This document shows, piece by piece, positions 45,327 to 54,330 of a stretch of DNA of 64,000 nt. Numbering within the stretch: the first letter of the stretch is position 1; every line of letters starts with the position of its first letter. Where the stretch lies: positions 248,001-312,000 of the forward strand of contig SIHP01000001.1 in NCBI GenBank assembly GCA_004762155.1. The letters run 5' to 3'. Below the pieces are notes generated by a model. The model made no database searches. It saw only the letters and a program-made list of their open reading frames with translations, and had not been told where the DNA came from. Source of the DNA: Flavobacteriaceae bacterium. Its GTDB lineage: Bacteria > Bacteroidota > Bacteroidia > Flavobacteriales > Flavobacteriaceae. The position numbers were made by a program, and so were the translations under genes.

Positions 45327-46001
45327 TTACTCTTTTTTCAGTAATCGTAACGCTTCTCTCCTACTTAAATTATGTAATGCTGTTTCCGATACAAAATCAA
45401 TTACCCATTGCGGATTTGTTCTGCTATATTCTCTTAAAACCCAACCAATGGCTTTATTTATAAAAAACTCATTTGTACCTAATAATGCGTTTATAATAGT
45501 ACTTAACAACTTTGTATTTACATCCTTTTTATATTTTAATTGAAATAACAATGCTGTACGCTGTAACCAAATATTTTCTGATGACAACCAATTATTAATT
45601 TTAGCTTCTATTTCATTGGGAAACATTTTAAAATAAGCACCAACCAATTTATACGCTATAAAATCAACTGTATCCCACCAAGATTTATTTGTAATCATAA
45701 ATTCTAATACTTCAATATCTTTTATTTCGAATTGTTTTACATATTTAAACACCAATTCTTGTCCGAATAATTGAAAATCTCGTTGTGGTTGTTTCCAAAG
45801 TAGTTTTACCAACTCGTTTACTTGTGATTTCTCTGGCAAGTATTGTTTTACTAAAAAAGGTTTTTGAATTTCGCGTCTAACAGGAGCTTTCAGTCCAAAA
45901 AACTCAAACTGATTTCGCATATACGCTTTTTGTTCTGATGCTATTTTAGAATTTGCTTTATTTTGAAATTCTGATGTCAGTAAATTTATAAATTCTTGCA
46001 T
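45327..46001 (-). CDS. DNA alkylation repair protein (AlkD-like)
   Basis: The 224-residue protein is made of helical HEAT-like repeats of the AlkC/AlkD family of DNA glycosylases. Segments such as YMRNQFEFFGLKAPVRREI, TNKSWWDTVDFIAYKLVG and FINKAIGWVLREYSRTNP are characteristic. Such enzymes remove alkylated bases such as 3-methyladenine and 7-methylguanine. It is followed by the DUF1801 gene upstream in the same direction, 20 bp away, so the two may be cotranscribed. Confidence 0.9.
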   Translation of the reverse strand: MQEFINLLTSEFQNKANSKIASEQKAYMRNQFEFFGLKAPVRREIQKPFLVKQYLPEKSQVNELVKLLWKQPQRDFQLFGQELVFKYVKQFEIKDIEVLEFMITNKSWWDTVDFIAYKLVGAYFKMFPNEIEAKINNWLSSENIWLQRTALLFQLKYKKDVNTKLLSTIINALLGTNEFFINKAIGWVLREYSRTNPQWVIDFVSETALHNLSRREALRLLKKE

Positions 46002-46020
46002 TTTAAAATCCTCAAGTTAT

Positions 46021-46395
46021 TTAGTTGTTTCTCTTATAAAATTCTTTTCCTTTAATTTTAGCAACTTCATGCAGAACTTCTAACAAAACCTCAGCATTAA
46101 TATCTGCTAAAGAAAAATAACGAAACGATTTTACCACTTTCCTTCCTTCAGATACAAGATAATTATCATAGTTTTTTAATTTATCAGAAACCCATAAACC
46201 AACATCTACATATCCTTTTTTTGCAGAAACATTTAAATAACACAACTGCTTTTCATGTAAATAATATACTGGAATTCTCCATTTGTATTTCAGTTCCACA
46301 TCAGGAAACTCGTGCTCAATTAATAATTGCAAATGCAATAAAATAGATTGATACGGTTCTGCCTGTTTTAATATGTATTCTTCTGCTGGTTTCAT
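46021..46395 (-). CDS. DUF1801 (YdhG-like) protein
   Basis: The 124-residue protein belongs to the DUF1801/YdhG group (LKYKWRIPVYYLHEKQLCYLNVSAKKGYVDVGL, then a helical end). The family is small, soluble and of unknown function. I begin at the ATG at 46395 because the two codons before it are TTG TTG. It probably forms an operon with the AlkD-like gene 20 bp downstream. Confidence 0.85.
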   Translation of the reverse strand: MKPAEEYILKQAEPYQSILLHLQLLIEHEFPDVELKYKWRIPVYYLHEKQLCYLNVSAKKGYVDVGLWVSDKLKNYDNYLVSEGRKVVKSFRYFSLADINAEVLLEVLHEVAKIKGKEFYKRNN

Positions 46396-46449
46396 CAACA
46401 ATAAAAATACTTTTTAAATTTTAGTTGTACAATACCTTTTTATTTATTT

Positions 46450-46466
46450 ACTTTGCATTTCAAAGT
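46450..46466. promoter_or_regulatory. Operator copy 1 of the CreD cluster
   Basis: ACTTTGCA-T-TTCAAAGT is a 17-bp palindrome with one mismatch. It lies 10 bp before the ATG of the membrane-protein gene and overlaps a TTTACTTTG promoter-like element, so binding would block transcription. A perfect copy stands at 47431-47447. Confidence 0.7.
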
Positions 46467-46476
46467 TCTTTACAAA

Positions 46477-47085
46477 ATGAGCACAGAAGAATATTTAAAA
46501 GACATTTCGGAAATTAAAAACCTCATGAATAAATCATCGCGATTTATTTCATTAAGTGGTTTATCTGGTATTTTTGCAGGAATTTATGCCTTAATTGGTG
46601 CTGGTTTCGCGTATTGGTTGGTAAACACCTATTCCAGTGGAAAACTATATTTAACGGGTGATATTTTTACCTTAATACTGCTAGATTTAGTTTTAGTATT
46701 TGTACTAAGTGTAACCACTGCTATTTTTTTAACTACACAAAAAGCGAAAAAAAATGGTGAAGCGTATTGGGATGCAACAACAAAAAAACTAATTACTAGT
46801 TTTTTAATTCCTTTAATTGCAGGTGGTTTATACATCTTTATTATTTTAAGTCAAGGTAAATACGGACAAACTGGTGCTTTGATGCTTATTTTTTATGGAA
46901 TTGCGTTATACAATGCCTCAAAACATACCTTAAGTTATGTTAAGTACTTAGCTTTTACTGAAATCATCTTAGGTTTAATAAGTGCCATTTATCCTGGTTT
47001 AGGCTTTTGGTTTTGGGTAATAGGTTTTGGATTTATGCACATTCTTTACGGAAGTTTGATGTATTTTGAATATGAAAGAAAGTAA
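46477..47085 (+). CDS. Integral membrane protein of the CreD cluster
   Basis: The 202-residue protein has a short cytoplasmic start (MSTEEYLKDISEIKNLMN) and six membrane helices. No family name is certain. An in-frame start at 46453 would overlap the operator, so the ATG at 46477 is preferred. It leads an operon with the winged-helix regulator (28 bp downstream), and its promoter carries the same palindrome as the Coq4-like/creD transcript, so it belongs to that regulon. Probably an envelope-stress function. Confidence 0.75.
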   Translation: MSTEEYLKDISEIKNLMNKSSRFISLSGLSGIFAGIYALIGAGFAYWLVNTYSSGKLYLTGDIFTLILLDLVLVFVLSVTTAIFLTTQKAKKNGEAYWDATTKKLITSFLIPLIAGGLYIFIILSQGKYGQTGALMLIFYGIALYNASKHTLSYVKYLAFTEIILGLISAIYPGLGFWFWVIGFGFMHILYGSLMYFEYERK

Positions 47086-47113
47086 TAGTTATTTATAATA
47101 TAATCTGATTATT

Positions 47114-47410
47114 TTGAAAAACATCATTTTAAATATTAACAAGGCTTTTGATCATAGAATTCGACTAGGAATTATGTCGGTTCTAATGGTTAATGAATAT
47201 GCCGATTTTAAAACTTTAAAAGAGTTATTAGGTGTTACTGATGGTAATTTAGCCAGTCATACCAAAGCTTTAGAAAAAGTTGAATTTATTAGTGTTGAAA
47301 AGCAATTTATTGGTAGAAAGCCAAATACAAAATATGTTGCTACCGCATTAGGTAAAGCTGAATTTAAAAAACACATTAACGCACTAGAAAAATTGATTAA
47401 AAATAAATAG
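47114..47410 (+). CDS. Winged-helix transcriptional regulator
   Basis: The 98-residue protein is a MarR-like winged-helix regulator of the HTH_34 type: KAFDHRIRLGIMSVLMVN, recognition helix TDGNLASHTKALEKVEFI, wing VEKQFIGRKPNTKYVAT. The start is a TTG, since the frame has no ATG before the domain and the residues after it (MKNIILNINKAF) match the usual start of this family. It is flanked by two copies of a 17-bp palindrome and is the obvious candidate to bind both. Confidence 0.88.
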   Translation: MKNIILNINKAFDHRIRLGIMSVLMVNEYADFKTLKELLGVTDGNLASHTKALEKVEFISVEKQFIGRKPNTKYVATALGKAEFKKHINALEKLIKNK

Positions 47411-47430
47411 TCTTTTTTATTTATCTATTT

Positions 47431-47447
47431 ACTTTGAATTTCAAAGT
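47431..47447. promoter_or_regulatory. Operator copy 2 of the CreD cluster
   Basis: ACTTTGAA-T-TTCAAAGT is a perfect 17-bp palindrome about 18 bp before the Coq4-like ATG. The similarity to copy 1 extends on both sides (TTTA before, TCTTT after), so a promoter-operator module of about 35 bp has been duplicated. Confidence 0.75.
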
Positions 47448-47465
47448 TCTTTTAAAAAATAAACA

Positions 47466-47948
47466 ATGAGAAAAAAATTAATTATTTGGTTGTTTGAACA
47501 AACACAAAAAATGTATATAAAATTTAAAAACAAAAAACCATGGAACCTTAACAATCAACAACTATTAGCATTTCCAGAAGAATCTTTTGGAAATGAGTTG
47601 GGTAAGTTTTTACAAAAAAACGGATTTGAACTTTTGCCTAAAGTAGAGCGTCATGATGCATATCATCTTTTAACAGGTTATGGAACCAACGTAGAAGATG
47701 AAATTGCTTTACAATATGTGTGCTTTGGAAACGGAAAAAGAAGTCCTTATTTATTTGGGGTTATTTTCATTGGAACTTTACTCCTTCCCGATTACCTCAA
47801 CTATTATCTAAAATCATACAAACTAGGAAAAAACTGCAATACGTTTCATCATTTTAATTACAAGAATTTACTCAATCACTCTTTAAAAGATTTACGAGAG
47901 ATCATTTTTAACAAACAACAAATAAATAAAATTGCTTTTAGCGCATAG
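47466..47948 (+). CDS. Coq4-like protein
   Basis: The 160-residue protein shows the Coq4 zinc motif HDxxH-x11-E: H63, D64, H67 in ERHDAYHLLTGYGT and E79. The region around it (DEIALQYVCFGNGKRSPY) also fits the family. Coq4 of eukaryotes takes part in coenzyme Q synthesis. Flavobacteria use menaquinone, so a different role is likely, perhaps metal-dependent and membrane-related. It is transcribed from operator copy 2 and followed after 31 bp by creD. Confidence 0.75.
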   Translation: MRKKLIIWLFEQTQKMYIKFKNKKPWNLNNQQLLAFPEESFGNELGKFLQKNGFELLPKVERHDAYHLLTGYGTNVEDEIALQYVCFGNGKRSPYLFGVIFIGTLLLPDYLNYYLKSYKLGKNCNTFHHFNYKNLLNHSLKDLREIIFNKQQINKIAFSA

Positions 47949-47979
47949 CTATTAACACATATAAAAACATATCAAAAAC

Positions 47980-49365
47980 ATGGAAAACTATAATCAACCC
48001 GAAAAAAAGTTTGGTAAATGGGCTAAAAACTCAACTACCGCAAGAATGTTAACAATAGGTATTTTAACGGTTATTTTACTAATTCCTTTGTCATTTATTA
48101 AAAGCTTAATTTATGAACGTATGGACAGGCAACAAGAAGTTGTTAGTGAAATTAATAAAAAATGGGGAAAGGAAGTTTTGCTATACGGACCTATTTTAAA
48201 AGTGCCGTATAAAAAACATAATGTATCGGAAACTTATAATGCTAAAACTGGAAAAAAGAAACAAAAAAGTATCGTTTCTATTGAATATGCTTATTTTTTT
48301 CCAAAGAAGCTAGACATAAAATCAACTATAAATCCTCAAGAAAAACAACGTGGAATATACAAAACAGCCGTTTACAAAAGTGCTATTGATATTTCAGGAA
48401 GCTTTACAAAACCCGATTTTAGTGAACGAGACATTAAAGACGAAAATATTCTTTGGGATAAAAGCAAACTAATTATTCAAACATCAAATTTAAAAGGTGT
48501 AAATAGTTTAGTTGAAATTGAAATGAATAAAAACAAATATTCATTTGAATCTAAATACGAGCATAGAATTCCTAACAATGAATATCAAAATGCTATTTTA
48601 AACCTGCATAAACTGGAAAGTAAATCGATAAAAAAAGAAGATTTACCATTAAAAAAAGATATCGATTTTAGTTTAAACATTACTATTAATGGTAGTAAAC
48701 AAATACGTTTTATTCCTGTAGGTAAAGAAACCAATGTTCATATACAATCCGATTGGAAAACGGCTAACTTTTTAGGAGAATTTTTACCACAAAACCCCGA
48801 TAATGTTTCTGTTGATGGTTTTAGTGCCAAATGGAAAGTATTGGATATTAATCGTCCGTTTTCTCAAAAATCGTTTAGTGGAATTCCGAATTTAAAACAA
48901 TATGCTTTTGGCGTTAACTTTATGATTCCTGTAGATGAATATCAAAAAAGTGAACGTTCTGCTAAATATGGTTTTTTAATTATTGGATTAACCTTTTTAA
49001 TTTTCTTTTTAATACAAACCATGAGTAAAATAAACATTCATCCTTTTCAATATTTAATGATTGGTATAGCATTAACCATGTTTTATACGTTACTTATTTC
49101 AATATCGGAACACAGTAGTTTTTTAAAAGCTTATATAATTGCAGGTACAGCTGTTGTTGTATTAATTACTTTCTATTCTAAATCAATTTTAAAAGGAATA
49201 AAGTTCCCTTTATTTATTGGCGGTTCATTAACCATTTTATACACGTTTATTTTTGTTATAATTCAACTAGAAAATTACGCCTTATTGGTAGGTAGTATAG
49301 GTTTGTTTGCCATTTTAGCTGCTGTAATGTTTGCTTCTAGAAAAATAGATTGGCAAAACGATTGA
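47980..49365 (+). CDS. creD: Inner membrane protein CreD
   Basis: The 461-residue protein matches CreD in length and layout: one N-terminal membrane helix, a large periplasmic domain with WGKEVLLYGPILKVPY and AKWKVLDINRPFSQ, then five closely spaced helices with PFQYLMIGIALTMFYTLLISISEH. CreD is linked to envelope stress and colicin or beta-lactam tolerance in enterobacteria; its biochemical role is unknown. Here the winged-helix regulator and its operators replace the CreBC two-component system as control. Confidence 0.93.
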   Translation: MENYNQPEKKFGKWAKNSTTARMLTIGILTVILLIPLSFIKSLIYERMDRQQEVVSEINKKWGKEVLLYGPILKVPYKKHNVSETYNAKTGKKKQKSIVSIEYAYFFPKKLDIKSTINPQEKQRGIYKTAVYKSAIDISGSFTKPDFSERDIKDENILWDKSKLIIQTSNLKGVNSLVEIEMNKNKYSFESKYEHRIPNNEYQNAILNLHKLESKSIKKEDLPLKKDIDFSLNITINGSKQIRFIPVGKETNVHIQSDWKTANFLGEFLPQNPDNVSVDGFSAKWKVLDINRPFSQKSFSGIPNLKQYAFGVNFMIPVDEYQKSERSAKYGFLIIGLTFLIFFLIQTMSKINIHPFQYLMIGIALTMFYTLLISISEHSSFLKAYIIAGTAVVVLITFYSKSILKGIKFPLFIGGSLTILYTFIFVIIQLENYALLVGSIGLFAILAAVMFASRKIDWQND

Positions 49366-49398
49366 TCATTTAAATAGTATACATAAAACCAGAAGGAT

Positions 49399-49430
49399 AA
49401 AGTATCGAAATAGATAAACCTCGATACTTT
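49399..49430 (+). terminator. Terminator after creD
   Basis: AAAGTATCGA and TCGATACTTT form an exact 10-bp stem with a 12-nt loop about 35 bp after the creD stop codon, followed by a T-rich stretch. Confidence 0.7.
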
Positions 49431-49533
49431 ACTTTCTCTTCATTAAAAAAACACAAGAATTATAAAAAAACTCATGAAATATCTTTTAAATCATCCATTT
49501 ATTTTACATGTTTTAAACCAATCAATAACCATT

Positions 49534-49920
49534 ATGAAATTTAACTTTAATCATTTTACAGCTTTTATTTTACTATTATTTACAGAAATATTATTAACAC
49601 AAACAACAGGATTTATACGTCATACTTTTGGTGATTTTTTGGCCGTCATTGGTGTGTATTGTTTTGTAAAGTCTTTTTTTAATATTGCTCCTTTCAAACT
49701 AGGAATTGGTGTATTACTTTTTTCTTTTTGTATAGAATTTTTACAGCTCACTTCTTTCTTAAATATTTTAGGATTAGAACATAACAGAACTGCAACTATT
49801 ATCTTTGGAAACACTTTTAGTTATGGCGATTTAATAGCATATACACTTGGTGTAATTTGTGCTGTTTTTATTGATAAAACTCCTTTACTTCAAAAAAAGA
49901 CCTCCTTTATTACACGTTAA
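49534..49920 (+). CDS. DUF2809 membrane protein
   Basis: The 128-residue protein has four membrane helices. The family pattern includes FIRHTFGDFLAVIGVYCF and FSFCIEFLQL, with a late GNTFSYGDLIAYTLGV. DUF2809 proteins are small inner-membrane proteins of unknown function, often near VanZ-like genes. I start at the ATG at 49534 (MKFNFNHF), since the 20 codons before it (from 49474) are polar and not typical of the family. Confidence 0.8.
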   Translation: MKFNFNHFTAFILLLFTEILLTQTTGFIRHTFGDFLAVIGVYCFVKSFFNIAPFKLGIGVLLFSFCIEFLQLTSFLNILGLEHNRTATIIFGNTFSYGDLIAYTLGVICAVFIDKTPLLQKKTSFITR

Positions 49921-50013
49921 TATATAAGCTCTACATACTTTAATGAATTGCTCTTTTTCGATGTAAAAAACAAGGATTTAAACATTAAAAACTTTCTATT
50001 TACCTAATATTTT

Positions 50014-50208
50014 ATGATTACATTCTTTTTAATATTTCTACTAGTCGGTATAACAATCGTCTTAATTGCTTATTTTTTTTCTAGGATGTTAGTTCTTTAT
50101 TTTAACATTATTAATCCAGAAAAACAAATAGTATTCAAAATCATCGCTACAATTATAATTAGTATATTACTGTTCCTTAGTAGTTGCTATTTCTTATATC
50201 CATTTTAA
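50014..50208 (+). CDS. Small membrane protein
   Basis: The 64-residue protein has two hydrophobic helices (ITFFLIFLLVGITIVLIAYFF and IIATIIISILLFLSSCYFL) separated by a short polar loop (NIINPEKQIVFK). No family is recognised. It is followed 20 bp later by the DUF1361 gene, so the two are probably cotranscribed. Function unknown. Confidence 0.55.
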   Translation: MITFFLIFLLVGITIVLIAYFFSRMLVLYFNIINPEKQIVFKIIATIIISILLFLSSCYFLYPF

Positions 50209-50228
50209 AACATTTGAAATTCAAAAAA

Positions 50229-50852
50229 ATGACAAAACAACAACAAGCCATTGGCATACTTTCTATTTTTTGTGTCCTAACAATAACAATAAGACTTTTA
50301 GTAACCAAATCAACTGATTACACTTTTTTACTTTGGAATTTATTCTTAGCTATAATACCTTATATTTTATCAGAATGGATGAGAAAAACAAAACTTACCA
50401 AAATTAAAACAATGTTTCTCTCTTCTCTTTGGTTATTATTTTTACCAAATTCTCCATATATAATTACCGATTTAATTCATTTACATAAATCTACATCAAC
50501 AGTTATTTGGCTTGATTTACTTATGATTTTCTCTTTCGCTTTTACAGGTTTATCAATAGCTATAATATCTATGTATGACATGCATAAAATCATTCAAAAA
50601 CTTTGGACTAACACTCTTGCTAATTGTGTTATAATACTTATCACATTTTTATGTGGATATGGAATTTATTTGGGTAGGTTTTTACGTTTAAATTCTTGGG
50701 ATATTTTTACGGTTCCGCTACAAACATTTAAAAAGAGTATTTTATCGTTTAGTAATGAACTCGCATGGCTTGTAACATTAGGTTTTGGCAGCTTATTATG
50801 GACATTATTTTTCGCGTACAAAACACTAAATCAATCAGATATAAAAAAATAA
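50229..50852 (+). CDS. DUF1361 membrane protein
   Basis: The protein of about 207 residues has six membrane helices and the DUF1361 pattern: LLWNLFLAIIPYILSEWM, LWLLFLPNSPYIITDLIHL, CGYGIYLGRFLRLNSWDIF. The family is widespread and of unknown function. The start is at the ATG at 50229 (MTKQQQ). An earlier in-frame start at 50184 overlaps the previous gene and gives no plausible extension. Confidence 0.88.
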   Translation: MTKQQQAIGILSIFCVLTITIRLLVTKSTDYTFLLWNLFLAIIPYILSEWMRKTKLTKIKTMFLSSLWLLFLPNSPYIITDLIHLHKSTSTVIWLDLLMIFSFAFTGLSIAIISMYDMHKIIQKLWTNTLANCVIILITFLCGYGIYLGRFLRLNSWDIFTVPLQTFKKSILSFSNELAWLVTLGFGSLLWTLFFAYKTLNQSDIKK

Positions 50853-50924
50853 TTATTTTTTAAATATTTTTTGTAATCGTTAAGAAAATTCTCGACTAAA
50901 AAGGGAAATTTAACTTAACTAATA

Positions 50925-51824
50925 ATGAAAAAACTATATGTATCAGTGTTATCTCTTTTCTTAACGATAACATTGACCAACACAATTAATGCACAAGGTT
51001 TATTGGATGGTTTTACACCAAAAAAAGGAGATTTATCTGTAACAGGTTCGTTTACCTACAGTAATTATGATGAATTTTATGTTGGCTTAGAAAAAACAGA
51101 AGGAGTTCCTTTCCATGATGAAATTACTCAAAGTATTTTCTCTTTATACGCAAAGTACGGAATTACTGATCGTGTTTCTGTTGTTTTAAATGTTCCTTTT
51201 ATTTCTGCTGAAGGAAATGGTGTTGAAGATGGTATTAACGGATTAACTTCTGTCTCTGACCTCCAAGATGTTTCTATTGCTTTAAAAGTAAATGCAGCTA
51301 AATTTATGATCAAAGGTGGAAATTTAAACTTAATTACTGGTTTAACAACACACATTCCTACTGGATACGAACCTAACGGAGTATTATCTATAGGTAGTGG
51401 AGCTTTTGGTATTGATTTTGGTGCTGGTTTACATTTAAATACAGATGTTGGATTCTTTTCAACGTTATTAGCTTCTTATAACTTAAGAGGAGATGCAAAA
51501 AATAATTTAATGCCTGGCGGAGATTATGGTGTTCCGAATTCTTTTGCCTTAAATGGTAAATTAGGATATGCAAGTAGCTTTATTTATGTTGAAGCTTGGG
51601 CTTCTCATGTAAATTCAGAAGAAGGTATAGATATTTCTGGGCCTGGTTTTGCAGGAAACTTACCTGAAACAAACGTTGATTATAGTAGTGTAGGAATTAC
51701 TTTATATAAAAATATTATTTCAAAAGTGGGGCTAAGTTTAGGTTATGGTAAAATCATTGACGGACGAAATGTTGGTGCGTCAACGAACTATTCTGTTGGA
51801 CTTACCTATAACTTCAATCAATAG
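50925..51824 (+). CDS. Outer membrane beta-barrel protein (transporter-like)
   Basis: The 299-residue protein has a signal peptide (SLFLTITLTNTINAQ). It shows alternating amphipathic strands typical of a barrel of about ten to twelve strands, for example KYGITDRVSVVLNVPFISAE and a final VGLTYNFNQ ending in an aromatic residue two positions before the end. It resembles the outer-membrane family near phenol MetA-type channels (PF13557). A substrate cannot be named. Two hairpins follow the gene. Confidence 0.8.
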   Translation: MKKLYVSVLSLFLTITLTNTINAQGLLDGFTPKKGDLSVTGSFTYSNYDEFYVGLEKTEGVPFHDEITQSIFSLYAKYGITDRVSVVLNVPFISAEGNGVEDGINGLTSVSDLQDVSIALKVNAAKFMIKGGNLNLITGLTTHIPTGYEPNGVLSIGSGAFGIDFGAGLHLNTDVGFFSTLLASYNLRGDAKNNLMPGGDYGVPNSFALNGKLGYASSFIYVEAWASHVNSEEGIDISGPGFAGNLPETNVDYSSVGITLYKNIISKVGLSLGYGKIIDGRNVGASTNYSVGLTYNFNQ

Positions 51825-51832
51825 GATTGATG

Positions 51833-51876
51833 TTGTTAAATTGTTCAACTTAATATTTGAAATTTAACAATTTTTT
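51833..51876 (+). terminator. Terminator after the beta-barrel gene
   Basis: TTGTTAAATT and AATTTAACAA form an exact 10-bp stem followed by six T. A second hairpin with G-U pairs (AGGCTGTCT/AGATAGTCT, 51896-51926) and a T run follows. Confidence 0.75.
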
Positions 51877-52011
51877 GCCAAAACCTGCTTATGTTAAAAG
51901 GCTGTCTGAAAAGATAGTCTTTTTTCTGTTTATGGTATTACTCAAACACTAACTGCTACTTTGCTCCTCTTCAATTTAGCAACTGGTACCAGAAAAAGTA
52001 TTTTACTTTAA

Positions 52012-52227
52012 TTACCCTCTTATTTTTCTTAAAATCTCTTCTAATCCGTTTAATTTTAATTCATAAACCAATGCCATCATATCTCCTAACTTCCCTTTAG
52101 GAAAACCTTTGTTTTTATACCAAACAATATAATGTTCTGGAACATCTATTAAAAACGTCCCTTTATATTTACCAAAAGGCATTTTCATATTTGCGGTATC
52201 TATTAAAAACTGTTTGTCGTTTATCAT
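52012..52227 (-). CDS. DUF3820 protein
   Basis: The 71-residue protein has the DUF3820 pattern: KMPFGKYKGTFLIDVPEHYIVWY, then NKGFPKGKLGDMMALVYELKLNGL. Related domains occur fused to nucleases and in putative quorum-sensing regulators. Function unknown; cytoplasmic. Its start codon shares one base with the end of the TIGR02117 gene, so the two are translationally coupled. Confidence 0.9.
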   Translation of the reverse strand: MINDKQFLIDTANMKMPFGKYKGTFLIDVPEHYIVWYKNKGFPKGKLGDMMALVYELKLNGLEEILRKIRG

Positions 52228-52907
52228 TAGTTATATTTATTAAGTAAACCAAAATCAAAGAGAGTCCAAAAGCTTGCTTTCAGTCCGCTTTGCTTAAAAC
52301 TATTATTTACCCAAGTATTGCATGTTTTTATTGGAGAGTACGATCCTTCCGCCTCAAATAATGCATCATTATTGGTGTATAAATTTTGTGGTATAAAAAT
52401 CTTATCGCTTTTATTATCCAATTTAAAAGAAGCTTCTAAAAAATTATTTAGTCTTCTTACTTCTTCTTCATTTGCTTTTATAGGGATCCAACGTTCTTGT
52501 TTACTTTTATATGTTTTTACATGTATTAATGTTGGATGATCTAAAAAAAATGCCCCAAAAGCATATTTAACTTTAAAATCATTCCAAGTAGGTACATTCA
52601 TGTAAAAATCTTTATCTCCCCAACCAAATTTTGCAAATTGATGACTCTCAGGTAAAATCAAATCTTTTTTAAGTACATCTGACATTGATTTAATTGGTAG
52701 AATAACACTTAAATGTACTCCGTAATGTACTCCGTTAGAATGAAGGTAAACCGTTTTTAAATCATTTGTGTTTTCAGAATTTTTATTTACAGTTATATAA
52801 CTCAATACTATAGAAAACAATACATATACAACCACCACAGCTATACTATAGCAATAATATTTTACTGTTTTTTTAAGGAATGAAAATTTACGCTTTACCG
52901 CTAACAT
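52227..52907 (-). CDS. TIGR02117/DUF2459 family protein
   Basis: The 226-residue protein has one N-terminal membrane helix (YYCYSIAVVVVYVLFSIVLSYI) and a periplasmic domain of the TIGR02117 (DUF2459) type, with YLHSNGVHYGVHLSVIL, KFGWGDKDFYMNVPTW and CNTWVNNSFKQSGL. The Cys of CNTW and the His of HSNGVH are candidate catalytic residues. Function unknown. It overlaps the dehydrogenase gene upstream by 20 bp. Confidence 0.9.
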   Translation of the reverse strand: MLAVKRKFSFLKKTVKYYCYSIAVVVVYVLFSIVLSYITVNKNSENTNDLKTVYLHSNGVHYGVHLSVILPIKSMSDVLKKDLILPESHQFAKFGWGDKDFYMNVPTWNDFKVKYAFGAFFLDHPTLIHVKTYKSKQERWIPIKANEEEVRRLNNFLEASFKLDNKSDKIFIPQNLYTNNDALFEAEGSYSPIKTCNTWVNNSFKQSGLKASFWTLFDFGLLNKYN

Positions 52908-54093
52908 AATCTTCTAAATAAGAAAAACGTTTTGTTAATTTTCCATTTTCAGTCATCTTTGCTCTTGCTAAAATTCCATCTTTATCATTGTTATAAAAAG
53001 CAGGAATTACATGTTGTAAAAACATTTCTCCAAAACCTTCACTAGCATCCTTTGGCAACTCACAAGGTAAATTATCTACAGCCATAACTGTTATCGCATC
53101 CTTATTTTTGAAGTCTACTTCTTTTTCTGTTTCAGCATTATATCCATAAAAAGGATCTGCAATAGTTGAAGCTCTTAAGGTAGATGCAACTGGACCATCC
53201 ACATCACAAGAAATATCTGCTACCAAATTAATTTTAAAGTCTGATGATTTAGCATCTTCTCTAGTAAATAAAAAGGGTGCATTATTCCCAAAAAAATGAC
53301 CAGCAATAAAGTAATCCGTAACTTTAGCAAATGGCATGAAATTACTTTCATACCCAGATGGATCCTTGTAAAAAGCAAAACGCTCCCCTACTTTACCATC
53401 TTTTCGTTTGTTATACTCCATTACATCTACCATACAATACACAGGTTCTGTAAAATCCATAGTAAGGTATTGCGTATGACTTATTTCTTTAATTTGCATA
53501 TGATCTAAAATCTCTTTAGCTCCAAAGGCAACTTTACCATTACCAGATAATAAAATTTTAATATTCGGTAGGCTTATTTTATTTAATTCTTTTTTTACCG
53601 CATCTAAATCAGCTAATTCAGATACTTTTGGTAAACTAAATAACTCGTCTCGTAAACCCAATGCTCTAAATCCATTATAAGCACCTACCAAACCTGCATA
53701 ACGACCAAAACCAATTAAACGTGCTCCGTTTTCTTTTATAATCGTTTCATGATCGTATAATTCTATATTTTTTTCTAAAACAGCCTTTAATAATTTACGA
53801 TTATAAGGTTGTTTTTTTATAGTATGTGAAAAGAAGAAATATTTTTTATTAGGAATTAAAGCTTCTAACGGAACTTCTTTCACACCTAATAAAACATCAC
53901 AATCTGAAATATCATGTACTACAGATAACCCTTTTTGTTGATATGCTTCATCTTTAAAAATTCTAATATCTGAACTTTCTATTGCTACGGATGCTTTTAT
54001 AAATTGTTGCTGTAATTCTTGTAATTTTTGAGGAGAAAAAACCACACGTTTGTCTGGCGGATTCTTACGTTCTTTTATAATTCCGAATTTCAT
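52888..54093 (-). CDS. Saccharopine dehydrogenase-like (AlaDH/PNT family) oxidoreductase
   Basis: The 401-residue protein is an NAD(P)-dependent enzyme of the alanine dehydrogenase/pyridine nucleotide transhydrogenase fold. N-terminal pattern: GIIKERKNPPDKRVVFSP; nucleotide-binding region: ILLSGNGKVAFGAKEILDHM; substrate side: NLVADISCDVDGPVASTLR. These match the lysine-forming saccharopine dehydrogenase branch (COG0686/LYS1-like) used in lysine catabolism. In Bacteroidota the exact substrate is untested. It leads a three-gene operon with the TIGR02117 and DUF3820 genes. Confidence 0.87.
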   Translation of the reverse strand: MKFGIIKERKNPPDKRVVFSPQKLQELQQQFIKASVAIESSDIRIFKDEAYQQKGLSVVHDISDCDVLLGVKEVPLEALIPNKKYFFFSHTIKKQPYNRKLLKAVLEKNIELYDHETIIKENGARLIGFGRYAGLVGAYNGFRALGLRDELFSLPKVSELADLDAVKKELNKISLPNIKILLSGNGKVAFGAKEILDHMQIKEISHTQYLTMDFTEPVYCMVDVMEYNKRKDGKVGERFAFYKDPSGYESNFMPFAKVTDYFIAGHFFGNNAPFLFTREDAKSSDFKINLVADISCDVDGPVASTLRASTIADPFYGYNAETEKEVDFKNKDAITVMAVDNLPCELPKDASEGFGEMFLQHVIPAFYNNDKDGILARAKMTENGKLTKRFSYLEDYVSGKA

Positions 54094-54330
54094 AAATAGA
54101 TTTCAAGGTTAGTTTTTGTCTTTTTTATAAAAAAAAGGCATAAATTTTGGTATAAAGCTATCGGTTATTATACAGGTATGCAAATTTTTTATACTTTCGC
54201 AGTCTGAAATAATTTTCAGTGTGTTAATCTTCCTTTCGATAAGGCTCTAGGACCTCTTTCGAGAAGTTTTAGGAATTTTAGACAAAGTAAAGAAACAATA
54301 TTAATACCAACTGAAATTCTTTGACATATT

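Noticed and set aside
54094..54330. A tRNA gene next to ssrA
   Set aside because: No cloverleaf or T-arm signature was found outside the tmRNA itself.
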